Shown: one piece after another, positions 18,412 to 26,704 of the stretch
Position numbering within the stretch: position 1 is the first letter of the stretch
Layout: each line of letters starts with the position of its first letter
Source of the DNA: Corynebacterium testudinoris
Lineage (GTDB): Bacteria > Actinomycetota > Actinomycetes > Mycobacteriales > Mycobacteriaceae
Length of the DNA: 64,000 nucleotides
Direction: 5' to 3'
Assembly (NCBI RefSeq): GCF_001021045.1
Contig: NZ_CP011545.1
Coordinates: forward strand, 558,001-622,000
Position numbers and translations under genes: made by a program
The notes under the pieces: model-generated
What the model saw: only the letters and a program-made list of their open reading frames with translations
What the model was told of the DNA's origin: nothing
The model's database searches: none

Positions 18412-19194
18412 GTGAGCACCCTAGAGAGCTACTACCGCGAGCACCTACCCGCCTACGCCCGCGTCGATTGGGTCCCCGAGACGGGATCCACCAACGCTGA
18501 CCTGCTGGCCGATACCTTCGCCCCTGCGTGGACCGTCCGCCTCGCCGGGCAACAAACCGCAGGCCGGGGCCGGATGGGACGGCCGTGGGTCTCACCCGCC
18601 GGTACACAGGTCATCCTGTCAGTGCTCCTACGACCGACAATCGAAGAGATGGACCAGCTAGGCACCATCCCCCTGGCGGCGGGCCTCGCCGTGCTGGACG
18701 CCGTGAAGGAGCTGGCGGGAACCGGCGCCGACGTGCAGCTCAAATGGCCCAACGACGTGCTGCTCAACGAGAAAAAGGTCTGCGGCATCCTCGCCGAGGC
18801 CGCCGGGTTGCCCGAAGATCCCCGGATCGTCGTTGGCCTGGGGCTCAACGTCTCGCTCACACGTGAACAACTTCCCGTGCCGCACGCGACCTCCCTGGCG
18901 TTAGAGGGCATCGAGGTCGCCGTGGAAGAGGTCGGGGTCACCGTCCTCAACGCCCTGCGCCGCCGGCTCGAACAGTGGGCCACCGGTGGGCGCGACCTCA
19001 TGACTGACTACCGGGGGGCGTGCGCGACCGTCGGCAAGCCGGTGCGGGTGGAAGCCGCCACCGGCCAGTTGCTGGGCACCGTGACCGGGGTATCCAACGA
19101 CGGCCGACTGGAGCTAGAAGACGAGCAGGGGGCCCGCCACTTCATCTCCGCCGGTGACGTCACTCACCTTCGCCGCACCGACACCACCTACTAG
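18412..19194 (+). CDS. birA: Biotin-[acetyl-CoA-carboxylase] ligase BirA
   Basis: A 260-residue biotin protein ligase of the short class without the DNA-binding domain. It activates biotin to biotinyl-AMP and loads it on AccBC and Pyc. Visible motifs are TGSTNADL, the biotinyl-AMP loop AGRGRMGRPW, LKWPNDVLL with GILAE, and a C-terminal SH3-like domain (GTVTGVSNDGRLELE). GTG at 18412 is used because the -10 box lies just upstream and because a longer reading adds an unlikely N-terminus. It is divergent from dtsR1, next to the substrates it serves. Confidence 0.94.
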   Translation: MSTLESYYREHLPAYARVDWVPETGSTNADLLADTFAPAWTVRLAGQQTAGRGRMGRPWVSPAGTQVILSVLLRPTIEEMDQLGTIPLAAGLAVLDAVKELAGTGADVQLKWPNDVLLNEKKVCGILAEAAGLPEDPRIVVGLGLNVSLTREQLPVPHATSLALEGIEVAVEEVGVTVLNALRRRLEQWATGGRDLMTDYRGACATVGKPVRVEAATGQLLGTVTGVSNDGRLELEDEQGARHFISAGDVTHLRRTDTTY

Positions 19195-19205
19195 ACTCAC
19201 GCCCC

Positions 19206-19679
19206 ATGGGATCAATCCGGCCGGGACCAGGCGAGGTGGTGCGCGCCGACCTCACGGCGCCGCTGCGCACCCTCACCTTTCCCACCCTCGAGCTCATCCT
19301 CATCACCGGGGTGTGTTGGATGGGAATTGGCTGGCTCGATCAACCCGGCCACGCCTTCGGCGTCGACCTTCGCAACGGCGTGGTCGGAGTGTGGGCGCTG
19401 CTCGTGCTGTGGCGCTTCGTGGTGCCGCTGCTGCGCGCCCGGCGACGCCGCTTCCTGGTCACCGATCGCCGCATTATCGTCCGCGACGGCACCTTCCGCT
19501 CCCGGGTGGACTCCATTCCGCTGCAGGACGTTCGCGGTGTCCAGCGCCGCCGCAACGGAATCTCCTTGGCCATTCTCGGGTTTGATCGTCCCCTGTTCTT
19601 CCCCGATGTCCCGCGCACCAAGAAGGTCGCCTCCCTCATCGAGGCGTCCCTGCCGCCCGTGCCGGTCCGCTACTGGTAG
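19206..19679 (+). CDS. Membrane protein with bacterial PH domain
   Basis: A 157-residue protein with two hydrophobic segments (about 27-47 and 59-77), then a YdbT-type PH domain (FLVTDRRIIVRDGTFRS, IPLQDVRGVQRRRNGIS, DVPRTKKVASLI). Such proteins are common next to birA/purK in actinobacteria; their role is unknown. It starts 11 bp after birA and ends 17 bp before purK, so readthrough is possible even though purK has its own -10 box. Confidence 0.85.
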   Translation: MGSIRPGPGEVVRADLTAPLRTLTFPTLELILITGVCWMGIGWLDQPGHAFGVDLRNGVVGVWALLVLWRFVVPLLRARRRRFLVTDRRIIVRDGTFRSRVDSIPLQDVRGVQRRRNGISLAILGFDRPLFFPDVPRTKKVASLIEASLPPVPVRYW

Positions 19680-19683
19680 CCGC

Positions 19684-19689
19684 TATAGT
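19684..19689 (+). promoter_or_regulatory. -10 box for leaderless purK mRNA
   Basis: TATAGT ends 7 nt before the GTG start of purK. No ribosome site is present. Confidence 0.6.
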
Positions 19690-19696
19690 AAAGCCC

Positions 19697-20920
19697 GTGA
19701 TTGACGCTGCAGGAAACCCTCTCGCCCACGTCCCGGGCATGCCCACCGTCACCGTGATCGGCGACGGCCAGCTCGCCCGGATGATGCAGACCGAGGCCAT
19801 CGAGCTCGGCCAATCCATCCGGCTCCTGGCAGCGTCTCCCGACGCATCGGCAGCCCAAGTGGCCGCCGACGTGGTCTACGGCGATTACACCGACCTCGCT
19901 GATCTCCGCCGGGCGGTCGAGGGCGCCGACGCCGTCACCTTCGACCACGAGCACGTCCCCACCGAGCACCTGCGCGCCCTCATTGCCGAGGGTGTCAACG
20001 TTCAGCCCGGCCCCGACGCCCTGGTCAACGCCCAGGACAAGTTGGTCATGCGCAAACGCCTCCGCGAGATCGGCGCCCCCGTCCCGCCGTTCGCGGCGAT
20101 CGAATCGGTCGAGGATGCGGAAGCATTTTTCGACGCCGTCGACGGTGCCGTCTGCCTCAAAGCACGCCGCGGCGGCTACGACGGCCACGGCGTCTGGTTC
20201 CCCGCCGATCGCGCGCAGCTGCGCACTCTCGTTGCCGAACTCCTTGCGGCAGGCACCCCGCTCATGGCGGAAAAGAAGGTCGCCTTGGTGCGCGAGCTTT
20301 CGGCGATGGTGGCGCGCACGCCTTCGGGGAATGTGGCGGCGTGGCCGGTCGTGGAGTCAGTCCAGACCAACGGGATCTGCACCGAGGCAGTCTCACCCGC
20401 GCCGGGCCTGTCGCCGGAGCTGGGGCAGCGGGCACGCGACCTCGCCGTGCACGTCGCCGAAGAACTCGGGGTGACCGGCGTCCTCGCCGTCGAACTCTTC
20501 GAATTCGCCGATGCCAACGGCCAACCGGACATCGCCGTCAACGAACTCGCCATGCGCCCGCACAACACCGGCCACTGGACCCAAGACGGCTGCGTGACCA
20601 GCCAATTCGAGCAACATCTGCGGGCCGTCCTCGATTACCCACTGGGCTCCACCGCACCCACCGCTCCCGTCACCGTCATGGCTAACGTCCTCGGCGGCGA
20701 CACCGACCCAGACATGCCCATGGGGCAGCGCATGGCGCAGGTGTGGCAGCGCTTCCCCCACGCCAAGATCCACCTCTACGGCAAGCCGTGGCGCGCCGGG
20801 CGGAAGATTGGCCACGTCAACGTCTCTGGAGACGATGACACACGCGTGCGTCGAGAAGCGAACCTCGCAGCCGACTACCTCGTCCATGGCCGCTGGGCCG
20901 ACGGTTTCATCGCTGCTTAG
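19697..20920 (+). CDS. purK: N5-carboxyaminoimidazole ribonucleotide synthase PurK
   Basis: A 407-residue ATP-grasp enzyme that makes N5-CAIR from AIR, bicarbonate and ATP in purine synthesis. Motifs are [12 protein letters not shown] at the N-terminus, [20 protein letters not shown] for ATP binding, and [14 protein letters not shown]. The GTG at 19697 follows a -10 box by 7 nt. The partner mutase purE follows 29 bp after the stop. Confidence 0.95.
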   Translation: MIDAAGNPLAHVPGMPTVTVIGDGQLARMMQTEAIELGQSIRLLAASPDASAAQVAADVVYGDYTDLADLRRAVEGADAVTFDHEHVPTEHLRALIAEGVNVQPGPDALVNAQDKLVMRKRLREIGAPVPPFAAIESVEDAEAFFDAVDGAVCLKARRGGYDGHGVWFPADRAQLRTLVAELLAAGTPLMAEKKVALVRELSAMVARTPSGNVAAWPVVESVQTNGICTEAVSPAPGLSPELGQRARDLAVHVAEELGVTGVLAVELFEFADANGQPDIAVNELAMRPHNTGHWTQDGCVTSQFEQHLRAVLDYPLGSTAPTAPVTVMANVLGGDTDPDMPMGQRMAQVWQRFPHAKIHLYGKPWRAGRKIGHVNVSGDDDTRVRREANLAADYLVHGRWADGFIAA

Positions 20921-20945
20921 CGGCTCGACATAGGTCCAGCTCTGG

Positions 20946-20951
20946 CACAAT
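20946..20951 (+). promoter_or_regulatory. -10-like box before purE
   Basis: CACAAT ends 7 nt before the ATG at 20959, the same spacing as purK. This supports the downstream ATG and a leaderless start. Confidence 0.42.
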
Positions 20952-20958
20952 GACACCC

Positions 20959-21459
20959 ATGAATCCCCAAGTTGGCATCATCATGGGCTCCGACTCGGAC
21001 TGGCCCACCATCGAACCCGCCGCCGAGGCTCTCGCCGAATTCGGCGTGCCCTTCGAAGTGGGTGTTGTCTCAGCTCACCGCACCCCGGAGAAAATGCTCG
21101 CCTACGCCAAGTCCGCCCACGAGCGTGGGCTCAAGGCCATCATCGCCTGCGCCGGCGGGGCCGCCCATCTGCCGGGCATGGTCGCCGCAGCCACGCCGCT
21201 GCCGGTCATCGGGGTACCCCGTGCGCTGAAGGATCTCGACGGCATGGATTCGCTGCTGTCCATCGTGCAAATGCCCGCGGGCGTGCCCGTCGCCACCGTC
21301 TCCATTGGCGGGGCGAAAAACGCCGGCCTGCTGGCCGTGCGCATCCTCGGCGCTGGCGACCCAGCACTGGTGGAGAAGATGGCTGCCTACCAAGCGGCCA
21401 TGGCGCAGGAAGTCGAGCGCAAGGACGAGAACCTGCGGCGAAAGCTGCTCGGAAGCTAG
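20959..21459 (+). CDS. purE: N5-CAIR mutase PurE
   Basis: A 166-residue class I PurE that moves the carboxylate of N5-CAIR to C4, the step after PurK. Motifs are [22 protein letters not shown] with the catalytic His, [12 protein letters not shown] and [10 protein letters not shown]. The ATG at 20959 is preferred over the one at 20950 because of the -10 box spacing and family start. It forms a functional pair with purK and is convergent with the next gene after 3 bp. Confidence 0.95.
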   Translation: MNPQVGIIMGSDSDWPTIEPAAEALAEFGVPFEVGVVSAHRTPEKMLAYAKSAHERGLKAIIACAGGAAHLPGMVAAATPLPVIGVPRALKDLDGMDSLLSIVQMPAGVPVATVSIGGAKNAGLLAVRILGAGDPALVEKMAAYQAAMAQEVERKDENLRRKLLGS

Positions 21460-21462
21460 GCT

Positions 21463-23154
21463 CTAGCGGCGATAATCAGATTTTGCACGCAGTGTCTGCA
21501 CGAGCTTCGAGTAGTAGGCATTGTGCTTGGTGACCAATTCACTGACATCGTGGTCGATGATCGACGGGACTGATGCTCTAAATCCCGAGTGCCCTACGGC
21601 GACCTTGTTGCCTTGAGCAACACGGTACAACTTCGAGAGGACCTGGTCGCTTTGTGAATGGTAGTTGTGAATTGTGCCCGATACAGAATTGCCTAAACCA
21701 GTCCAGTCCCTTGATGGTCGTTGACTTGCGGCGGCGCCGAGCAGGTGGACATCCAAGATCCGGGCAGCTTCGGACGTGGTTGATAATGCGTTTGCCGTTT
21801 TGATCATGACGCGCCCTCCGAGGCTGTGGCCGATGAGCACCCAGTCATTTCGATCTGTCTTGATGATGAGTTCCGCCAGCGCCTGTCCGGCTCGTTCCGC
21901 CTTGTTGACGGCGGTGTGCCAAGGGTTCTTCAAAAGGTCCAGAGCGCCCATCGCGGCGCCCACTGGACCGAGGTTCTTTGCAGCTTGCTTGCCTGCCTTC
22001 ATTGCGATCTTTTTCACGCCTGCAACTGCGACGCCTTTCGCGCCACCAAAGCCTAGAAACGCCACAAGATCGCCGAGTTCCTTGGAACCCCAGGTGAGCA
22101 GGTAGATCGTGGGGTTGTCGTATTGAAGCTCGGCAAACTGTACCTCTTTTCGCCATTTCGGGTTGCGTTCAGTCGTAAACCCTCGGGCGATGACGACTGC
22201 GGGCCCGGTACCCTCACGAAGCTTTTCAATGTCGAATGATTCGTCATCATCGAGGTATGCACTAAGATAACGAGTTCCCCAGGCTCCACCGAGGACGGTG
22301 CCAGCCATGGTGATCAGGGCGGCTCCACCTGCCATTCCGAACCCACCTGCTGCGAGCGCGCCACCGCCAAGTGTCGCCAGGCCCGCTTTTGTAGCAGCCG
22401 CACCCGTCAACCCCAGAAATTTCACTCCGATGAAACCACCGATCACAGGCGCAGCCCCGGCTGCCGCTATGGCCGCCACACCGGCAGCTCCGATGCCAGC
22501 CGTCGCATAATAGGTGTTTCGAGCCCAATTTTTTCGACGGTAGTTCATCAAGTCATGAAAATCTTCGAGATCCGCGAGTGGAGCAGCTGCGTCTTCAAAC
22601 GAGGGGAGCTGGTGGCTGTGCTCAGCGCAGTAGGGCACAAAGTCACGAAGCCTGCGCTTGTACAGGGCGAGCGCATCGCAGCCGGGCGCCATGCAGGAAG
22701 TGGTAGCGGATCCACAAGAGCTGCACAGGTAGATGGTCGTGCCTGGGCCGCGCCTTTCGACTTTCTGGTGCACGGTGAAATACAAACAGGATGAGCACCA
22801 GGCTTGCCTGGATTCACTCGTAAGCCGATCGGATAGTTTGGCGAGTTGTGAGCATTCCCTAAACAGTGCCTCAGCACCGTCGGCCTGAGCCTTTTGGTCT
22901 TCCTTATTCAGGGATTCGTCGCGACTGTCGAGGTAAGCGCCGAGGGCGAGCAGCAGGCTAGATTTGATCGCTTTGTTGCCTGTGAGGATCGCATCGCCTT
23001 CGATCTCCGGCTCTGCCTGGTTTGGTCGCATATCGATGGAGATGTAGCGGCCCTTGGGGGACCGCAGCTCGCAGACTACGCGACCATCAGATAGCTCATC
23101 AATGGTGACTGCATCAGTTTTCATGAAGCGGAGATTACTGCCATATCCCGACAC
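21463..23154 (-). CDS. DUF726-like membrane alpha/beta hydrolase with zinc-ribbon region
   Basis: A 563-residue protein. Residues 120-176 carry CxxC (120/123), CxxC (144/147), Cys154, Cys159 and Cys176 followed by H179/H181, a likely zinc-binding module. Residues 217-295 are a Gly/Ala-rich membrane region. The C-terminal part is an alpha/beta hydrolase with nucleophile elbow GHSLGGR (Ser444), possible acid Asp503 and His near 522. The layout resembles the DUF726/TMCO4 group of membrane-associated lipase-like proteins. Its substrate and role are unknown. It lies alone in an accessory stretch and has fewer GC-rich codons than its purE neighbour (many AAA, GAT, ATT). A role in cell defence or lipid turnover would be speculation. 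Confidence 0.62.
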   Translation of the reverse strand: MSGYGSNLRFMKTDAVTIDELSDGRVVCELRSPKGRYISIDMRPNQAEPEIEGDAILTGNKAIKSSLLLALGAYLDSRDESLNKEDQKAQADGAEALFRECSQLAKLSDRLTSESRQAWCSSCLYFTVHQKVERRGPGTTIYLCSSCGSATTSCMAPGCDALALYKRRLRDFVPYCAEHSHQLPSFEDAAAPLADLEDFHDLMNYRRKNWARNTYYATAGIGAAGVAAIAAAGAAPVIGGFIGVKFLGLTGAAATKAGLATLGGGALAAGGFGMAGGAALITMAGTVLGGAWGTRYLSAYLDDDESFDIEKLREGTGPAVVIARGFTTERNPKWRKEVQFAELQYDNPTIYLLTWGSKELGDLVAFLGFGGAKGVAVAGVKKIAMKAGKQAAKNLGPVGAAMGALDLLKNPWHTAVNKAERAGQALAELIIKTDRNDWVLIGHSLGGRVMIKTANALSTTSEAARILDVHLLGAAASQRPSRDWTGLGNSVSGTIHNYHSQSDQVLSKLYRVAQGNKVAVGHSGFRASVPSIIDHDVSELVTKHNAYYSKLVQTLRAKSDYRR

Positions 23155-23737
23155 GCGTTGTTGGAATGCTCGGAAAAGTTCGAATGGCTGTTCCGGAAAC
23201 CTTGAGTCGCATGTTTTCAGAGCGGATCGGCATCTTGTCCTGGGTCAACTTGGCACTGATGGTTTGGGGCGGTATCCAGGGGTAGGGCGGCGCTAGTTGA
23301 GACGCTCTGCACCAAGATTCCAGGGTTCGGGAAGCTCTACGTCAGAGGAATGATGATAATCGGTCCCGGTCGCAGCGCCGTTTCGCGTAGCGCCACGGCT
23401 AAGGGAATCACGAGAATGAGTGCTTCGCTACTTGAGCATTCGTCAGGTGAGGGACGCCGTCATCACTCGGTCGAGTCGGCCGAAGTTGTAATAGGCGGCG
23501 CAGGCACCCTCGGGGGAGGCCATGCACCGCCAGGGCGTGATCTGTTCGGTGAGAGCAAAGTCGCACGCGCTTCCGAACTAGGGGACAATCGCCACCATCG
23601 GCGCGTTCGACCTCATCGATGACCCCCGCGGCAGCGCTGGGCTTCCGCCCACCGATTCGCCGTGATATCACACCGTAGAAAGGGGCCCCTTTCAGCTCTG
23701 TTCGAGCGGTGAAAAGACCCCTTTTAACGTGGTGAAA
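23155..23737. other. 583-bp stretch without a convincing gene
   Basis: No frame gives a recognisable protein on either strand. The short reading frames have skewed composition and no start signals. It separates two unrelated accessory genes and may be a scar of lost DNA. Near its right end are repeated ATCACACCGT words (23667-23676 and 23737-23746) and the hairpin listed next. Confidence 0.6.
23678..23726 (-). terminator. Probable terminator of the PaxB-like gene
   Basis: A perfect 16-bp palindrome GAAAGGGGCCCCTTTC (23678-23693) can also pair its CCCCTTT half with AAAAGGGG, read on the minus strand from about 23719-23726. This forms a large hairpin just after the stop of the minus-strand gene. 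Confidence 0.5.
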
Positions 23738-24388
23738 TCACACCGTGGCCGGAACGGCCGGAGCGAAGTGCTGTGGTCGTGCCTTGGCCCACATGAGCAG
23801 CCCGATGTAGATGAGGTCGAACACGCTACACAGCAGACCGATGCCGAGGATGAACGGCGAGTTACCCATGACGCCGAAGAGGATCGTGGGGGCCAGGGTG
23901 CCCAGCCACTTCGCCACGGCGATCACCAGGGACTGGCCGCGTGCGCCTCGGCGGGCGATGAACATGGCGATGAACAGTCCGGACATGAGCAGGTTTTGCA
24001 GGAAGGCGGAGTACTGGGCTGCCAGCATGCCCTCCATGCCGAACTCAGCGATGAAGAGGAATTGGAGTGCGAAGGATGTGCCGAGCACGGCGAGGCCCCA
24101 TCCGATGAACAGTGGCTTGGTGACAAATGAGGGGAGTTCTTTCCGCCCGTATCGGAAGAAGGTGTACAGGATGATCACATCGCCGATCGCCCAGGTGAGG
24201 TTGACGTAGGCCTGGATCTGGGGGTCGAACATGAGGTCGTGGACGGCGTAGATCCATTCCCAGGCGATGTTGAGTCCGAGGGCGGCGATGGGCATGGCGT
24301 AGGTCTTGTGGCGCAGGCCGATGACGATCGCGGCGACGTAGACGGTCGTCCAGGCGATGCCGCTAATGAGGGTGAGTGCGAGTTCCAT
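23738..24388 (-). CDS. Seven-helix membrane protein of the PaxB/Pyr4-like terpene cyclase type
   Basis: A 216-residue protein with about seven membrane segments. Two acidic sites recall the transmembrane terpene cyclases of fungal meroterpenoid pathways: Glu44 in the LNIAWEWIYA segment (helix 2) and Asp191 in the last helix (FDLIYIGLLMWAK). Bacterial members exist but are mostly uncharacterised, so the family call rests on these motifs and size, and activity is unproven. Its ATG shares one base with the TAA of the TetR gene upstream (TAATG), so the two are translated together and probably repressed together. Confidence 0.58.
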   Translation of the reverse strand: MELALTLISGIAWTTVYVAAIVIGLRHKTYAMPIAALGLNIAWEWIYAVHDLMFDPQIQAYVNLTWAIGDVIILYTFFRYGRKELPSFVTKPLFIGWGLAVLGTSFALQFLFIAEFGMEGMLAAQYSAFLQNLLMSGLFIAMFIARRGARGQSLVIAVAKWLGTLAPTILFGVMGNSPFILGIGLLCSVFDLIYIGLLMWAKARPQHFAPAVPATV

Positions 24389-24966
24389 TAGTTGTCCTTT
24401 GCGGTGGTGGAGTAGCGGGCGACGAGGTCGGACACTGCTTCGTGCAGTGCCGGGAAGTCGGTTTCTTGTTCTTGGGTGCAGTATCCGAGGATGAGTCCTT
24501 GGATGGCCGAGGCGACGACGAGGGCGGAGAAGCGGTCGCCGACTGCTCCGACGAGGAGGTCGGCGAGGCGGTCGTTGAAGAACCTCACCAGTGGCCTCAG
24601 CGTTGGGTCGTGCGTCGCTGCGACGATCATCTCGAATACCGCGACGGTGTCGTCGCGTTGGTCGCGGACGAGTAGTACGGCGTAGTCGGCGGCCAGCTTT
24701 GCGACGTCCCCGGGGTCCGAGGTCTCCACCAGCGCCCGGAAGGCGCTTCCCACGCGCGTCCCCGCGTGGTCGAACATTCCTGATCGCAGGTCGCCGATTT
24801 GGGGGAAGTGGTAGGTCACTGAGGCAAGTGAGACGCCTGCCTGTGCTGCCACTGCGCGGTGGGTGAGGGCGCCAGCTCCGCCGGCGGCGACCACCGCTAC
24901 GGAGCTGTCGAGGAGGAGTTCGCGGCGTTCTTGTCCGCGGGCGAGACGCCCATCTGTCTTGGCCAT
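24388..24966 (-). CDS. TetR family transcriptional regulator
   Basis: A 192-residue regulator with an N-terminal helix-turn-helix (THRAVAAQAGVSLASVTYHFPQ, residues about 35-58) and an all-helical ligand domain. The ATG at 24966 has GGAAAGG 5 nt upstream; the GTG at 24972 would overlap that site. It heads a two-gene unit with the PaxB-like membrane protein and is divergent from a flavodoxin-fold reductase. The shared 77-bp gap holds a palindrome, so it probably controls both directions. Confidence 0.88.
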   Translation of the reverse strand: MAKTDGRLARGQERRELLLDSSVAVVAAGGAGALTHRAVAAQAGVSLASVTYHFPQIGDLRSGMFDHAGTRVGSAFRALVETSDPGDVAKLAADYAVLLVRDQRDDTVAVFEMIVAATHDPTLRPLVRFFNDRLADLLVGAVGDRFSALVVASAIQGLILGYCTQEQETDFPALHEAVSDLVARYSTTAKDN

Positions 24967-24988
24967 TGGCACCTTTCCAAATCAATCT

Positions 24989-25000
24989 GTACAAATGTAC
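24989..25000. promoter_or_regulatory. Candidate TetR operator
   Basis: GTACA-AA-TGTAC (24989-25000) is a palindrome with 5-bp arms in the gap between the divergent tetR and reductase genes. It is followed by an AT-rich run TGTAACATAG that could contain the promoters. Confidence 0.6.
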
Positions 25001-25043
25001 TGTAACATAGTTTTCCGAACACCCACATCGACAGGAGAAGTCA

Positions 25044-25673
25044 ATGAAAATCCTCATGGTCGTCGACCACCCTTACGGTTTTCAGTCGTCTGAAAACATC
25101 CCCCACAAGCGCAGCTACACCGCCGCGCAAGCCGCCGCCGCCTGCCGCAGTCTCACTGCCGCCGGGCATGAGGTCGACCTCATCGACCTCGCCGCGGACG
25201 GGTTCAACCCCGTCATGAGCGCCGAGGACCTCGTCGCCTGGCGCAAGAAGTCCGTCATCGATCCCCTGGCCGCCGACTACCAAGCTCGCCTCAAAGAGGC
25301 CGACTACCTGGTGTTTGCCTTCCCCATCTGGTGGGAAGCCATGCCTGCGCTGACCAAGGGGTTCCTCGACAAAGTTCTCACCAAAGGCATCGTCTACAGC
25401 GAGCCCGAGAAGCCTGGTCTCTTCATCAACGGCATCCCGAACATCAAGGGAGTCGCGCTCCTGACCACGATGTCCACGCCCAACGCCCTCTACCGGTGGC
25501 TCATCGGCAACCCGATCCTGAAGATCATGTTCCGCGGCACCTTCCGCAAGATCGGCGTCAAGCGTCTGCGTTGGCTCAACACCAGCAACCCCACGGGCAA
25601 GACTCCCGAAAAGCGCGCCCAACTCCTGGCCGACCTCGAGCAATCGTTCAGCCGACAGCTCATCAGCTCCTAG
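25044..25673 (+). CDS. Flavodoxin-fold NAD(P)H oxidoreductase
   Basis: A 209-residue member of the flavodoxin-2 (MdaB/NQO-like) group. The N-terminal strand KILMVVDHPY starts the FMN fold. FAFPIWWEAMPALTKGFLDKV is the typical flavin-site segment, and GVALLTTMSTPNALYRW follows. It likely reduces quinones or related electrophiles with NAD(P)H. A GACAGGAGAA ribosome site precedes the ATG. It is divergent from the TetR gene and probably de-repressed by the same ligand. Confidence 0.85.
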   Translation: MKILMVVDHPYGFQSSENIPHKRSYTAAQAAAACRSLTAAGHEVDLIDLAADGFNPVMSAEDLVAWRKKSVIDPLAADYQARLKEADYLVFAFPIWWEAMPALTKGFLDKVLTKGIVYSEPEKPGLFINGIPNIKGVALLTTMSTPNALYRWLIGNPILKIMFRGTFRKIGVKRLRWLNTSNPTGKTPEKRAQLLADLEQSFSRQLISS

Positions 25674-25675
25674 GG

Positions 25676-26563
25676 CTACAACCTGTCGCGATGGGCAGCC
25701 GGCGTGACGCCGAACTTCGCCCGGTAGATGCGGGTCAGGTGGGCTTGATCGCGGAAGGCGTAGGGGGCGGCGATGGACATGATGCTGCGCCCGCGCAGCC
25801 GCGGGTCGAGCAGGTCCCGCCGCACGGCCTCCAGCCGGAGGTTCCTGATGTACTCCGCCACGCCCCATTCCTCTTCGCTAAAGATCCGGTGGAGGGTGCG
25901 GACGGAGATCCCGTGGGCGCGGGCAATGTGGGTGGCAGATAGTTCGGTCGACCCGAGGTTGTTCCGGATGTAGTTGTCTACCGCAACGCGGAGCGCCTCC
26001 TCCGGGGCGTAAGGGACGTCGCTGTCAAAAGCGAGCCCACTGAGAAGATCGATGGCAGCGTTGCCCAAGAAGGCCGATGACTCATGTCGGACGGCGGGGC
26101 CGTTCATGGCTGTGTGGAGCAGTTGAGTGAGCACCCCGCCGGGACCGGTGCCAGAGAAACTGCGGCTCAGGGCGTGGCTGAGAGTCCGCTTCGATAGTGC
26201 CAGCTCCTCCCGGTTGACGGTCATCACGGCGCACTCCCATTGCCCGCCAAAACGCAGGCGGTAGGGGCGGGCCGTGTCATAAAAGGCGATGTCATCGGGA
26301 TGGAAATGCAGGTCCGCGTGCCCCTCGCGGACGAGGGTCATGGTGCCGGAACGCACCGCGCAGACCTTGAGCGGCGTGTAGTCGGCCCGGGAGATGGAAC
26401 GCCGTGAACGCCGCAGATCCTGCGGAGTTCCGGAGATCCGGAAGGCTTCGACGCTTCCCAACGACGCCTGGCTGACCTCACCGTCCACGCTTGCCGACGC
26501 CCCCGGCACGTCCAGTCCGAACACCGAACTCATCCGCTCGGTCCACGGCATAGCCTCCGGCAT
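25676..26563 (-). CDS. AraC family transcriptional regulator
   Basis: A 295-residue regulator. It has an AraC-binding-2-like (FeaR-type) N-terminal domain (residues about 30-190) and a C-terminal double helix-turn-helix (LSATHIARAHGISVRTLHRIF ... RSIMSIAAPYAFRDQAHLTRIYRAKFG). The ATG at 26563 has GGGAGGCG about 6 nt upstream. It is divergent from the aldehyde/alcohol dehydrogenase operon and most likely activates it in response to an alcohol or aldehyde; this is inferred from position and from FeaR/AlkS-like arrangements. Confidence 0.88.
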   Translation of the reverse strand: MPEAMPWTERMSSVFGLDVPGASASVDGEVSQASLGSVEAFRISGTPQDLRRSRRSISRADYTPLKVCAVRSGTMTLVREGHADLHFHPDDIAFYDTARPYRLRFGGQWECAVMTVNREELALSKRTLSHALSRSFSGTGPGGVLTQLLHTAMNGPAVRHESSAFLGNAAIDLLSGLAFDSDVPYAPEEALRVAVDNYIRNNLGSTELSATHIARAHGISVRTLHRIFSEEEWGVAEYIRNLRLEAVRRDLLDPRLRGRSIMSIAAPYAFRDQAHLTRIYRAKFGVTPAAHRDRL

Positions 26564-26704
26564 TGTCTCGCCTCCCTCCGGGGTCTCCTGGCACGAACAG
26601 ACAAAAGCCCGGGCACAATCAGTCAACTAAACAGTGATGCTCAGCACAATACTCGGTCCCAGGTGAGATAGAACCCCCTGAATCCCGAAAGGACCTCCTA
26701 AACA

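Noticed and set aside
18412..19194. BirA as a biotin repressor as well as a ligase
   Set aside because: The N-terminal helix-turn-helix domain of bifunctional BirA is absent.
23350..23671. Short frames in the gene-free stretch, including one ending near 23665 that reads TIATIGAFDLIDD
   Set aside because: They are under 95 codons, have in-frame stops directly upstream and no start signals; too weak to call even as a pseudogene.
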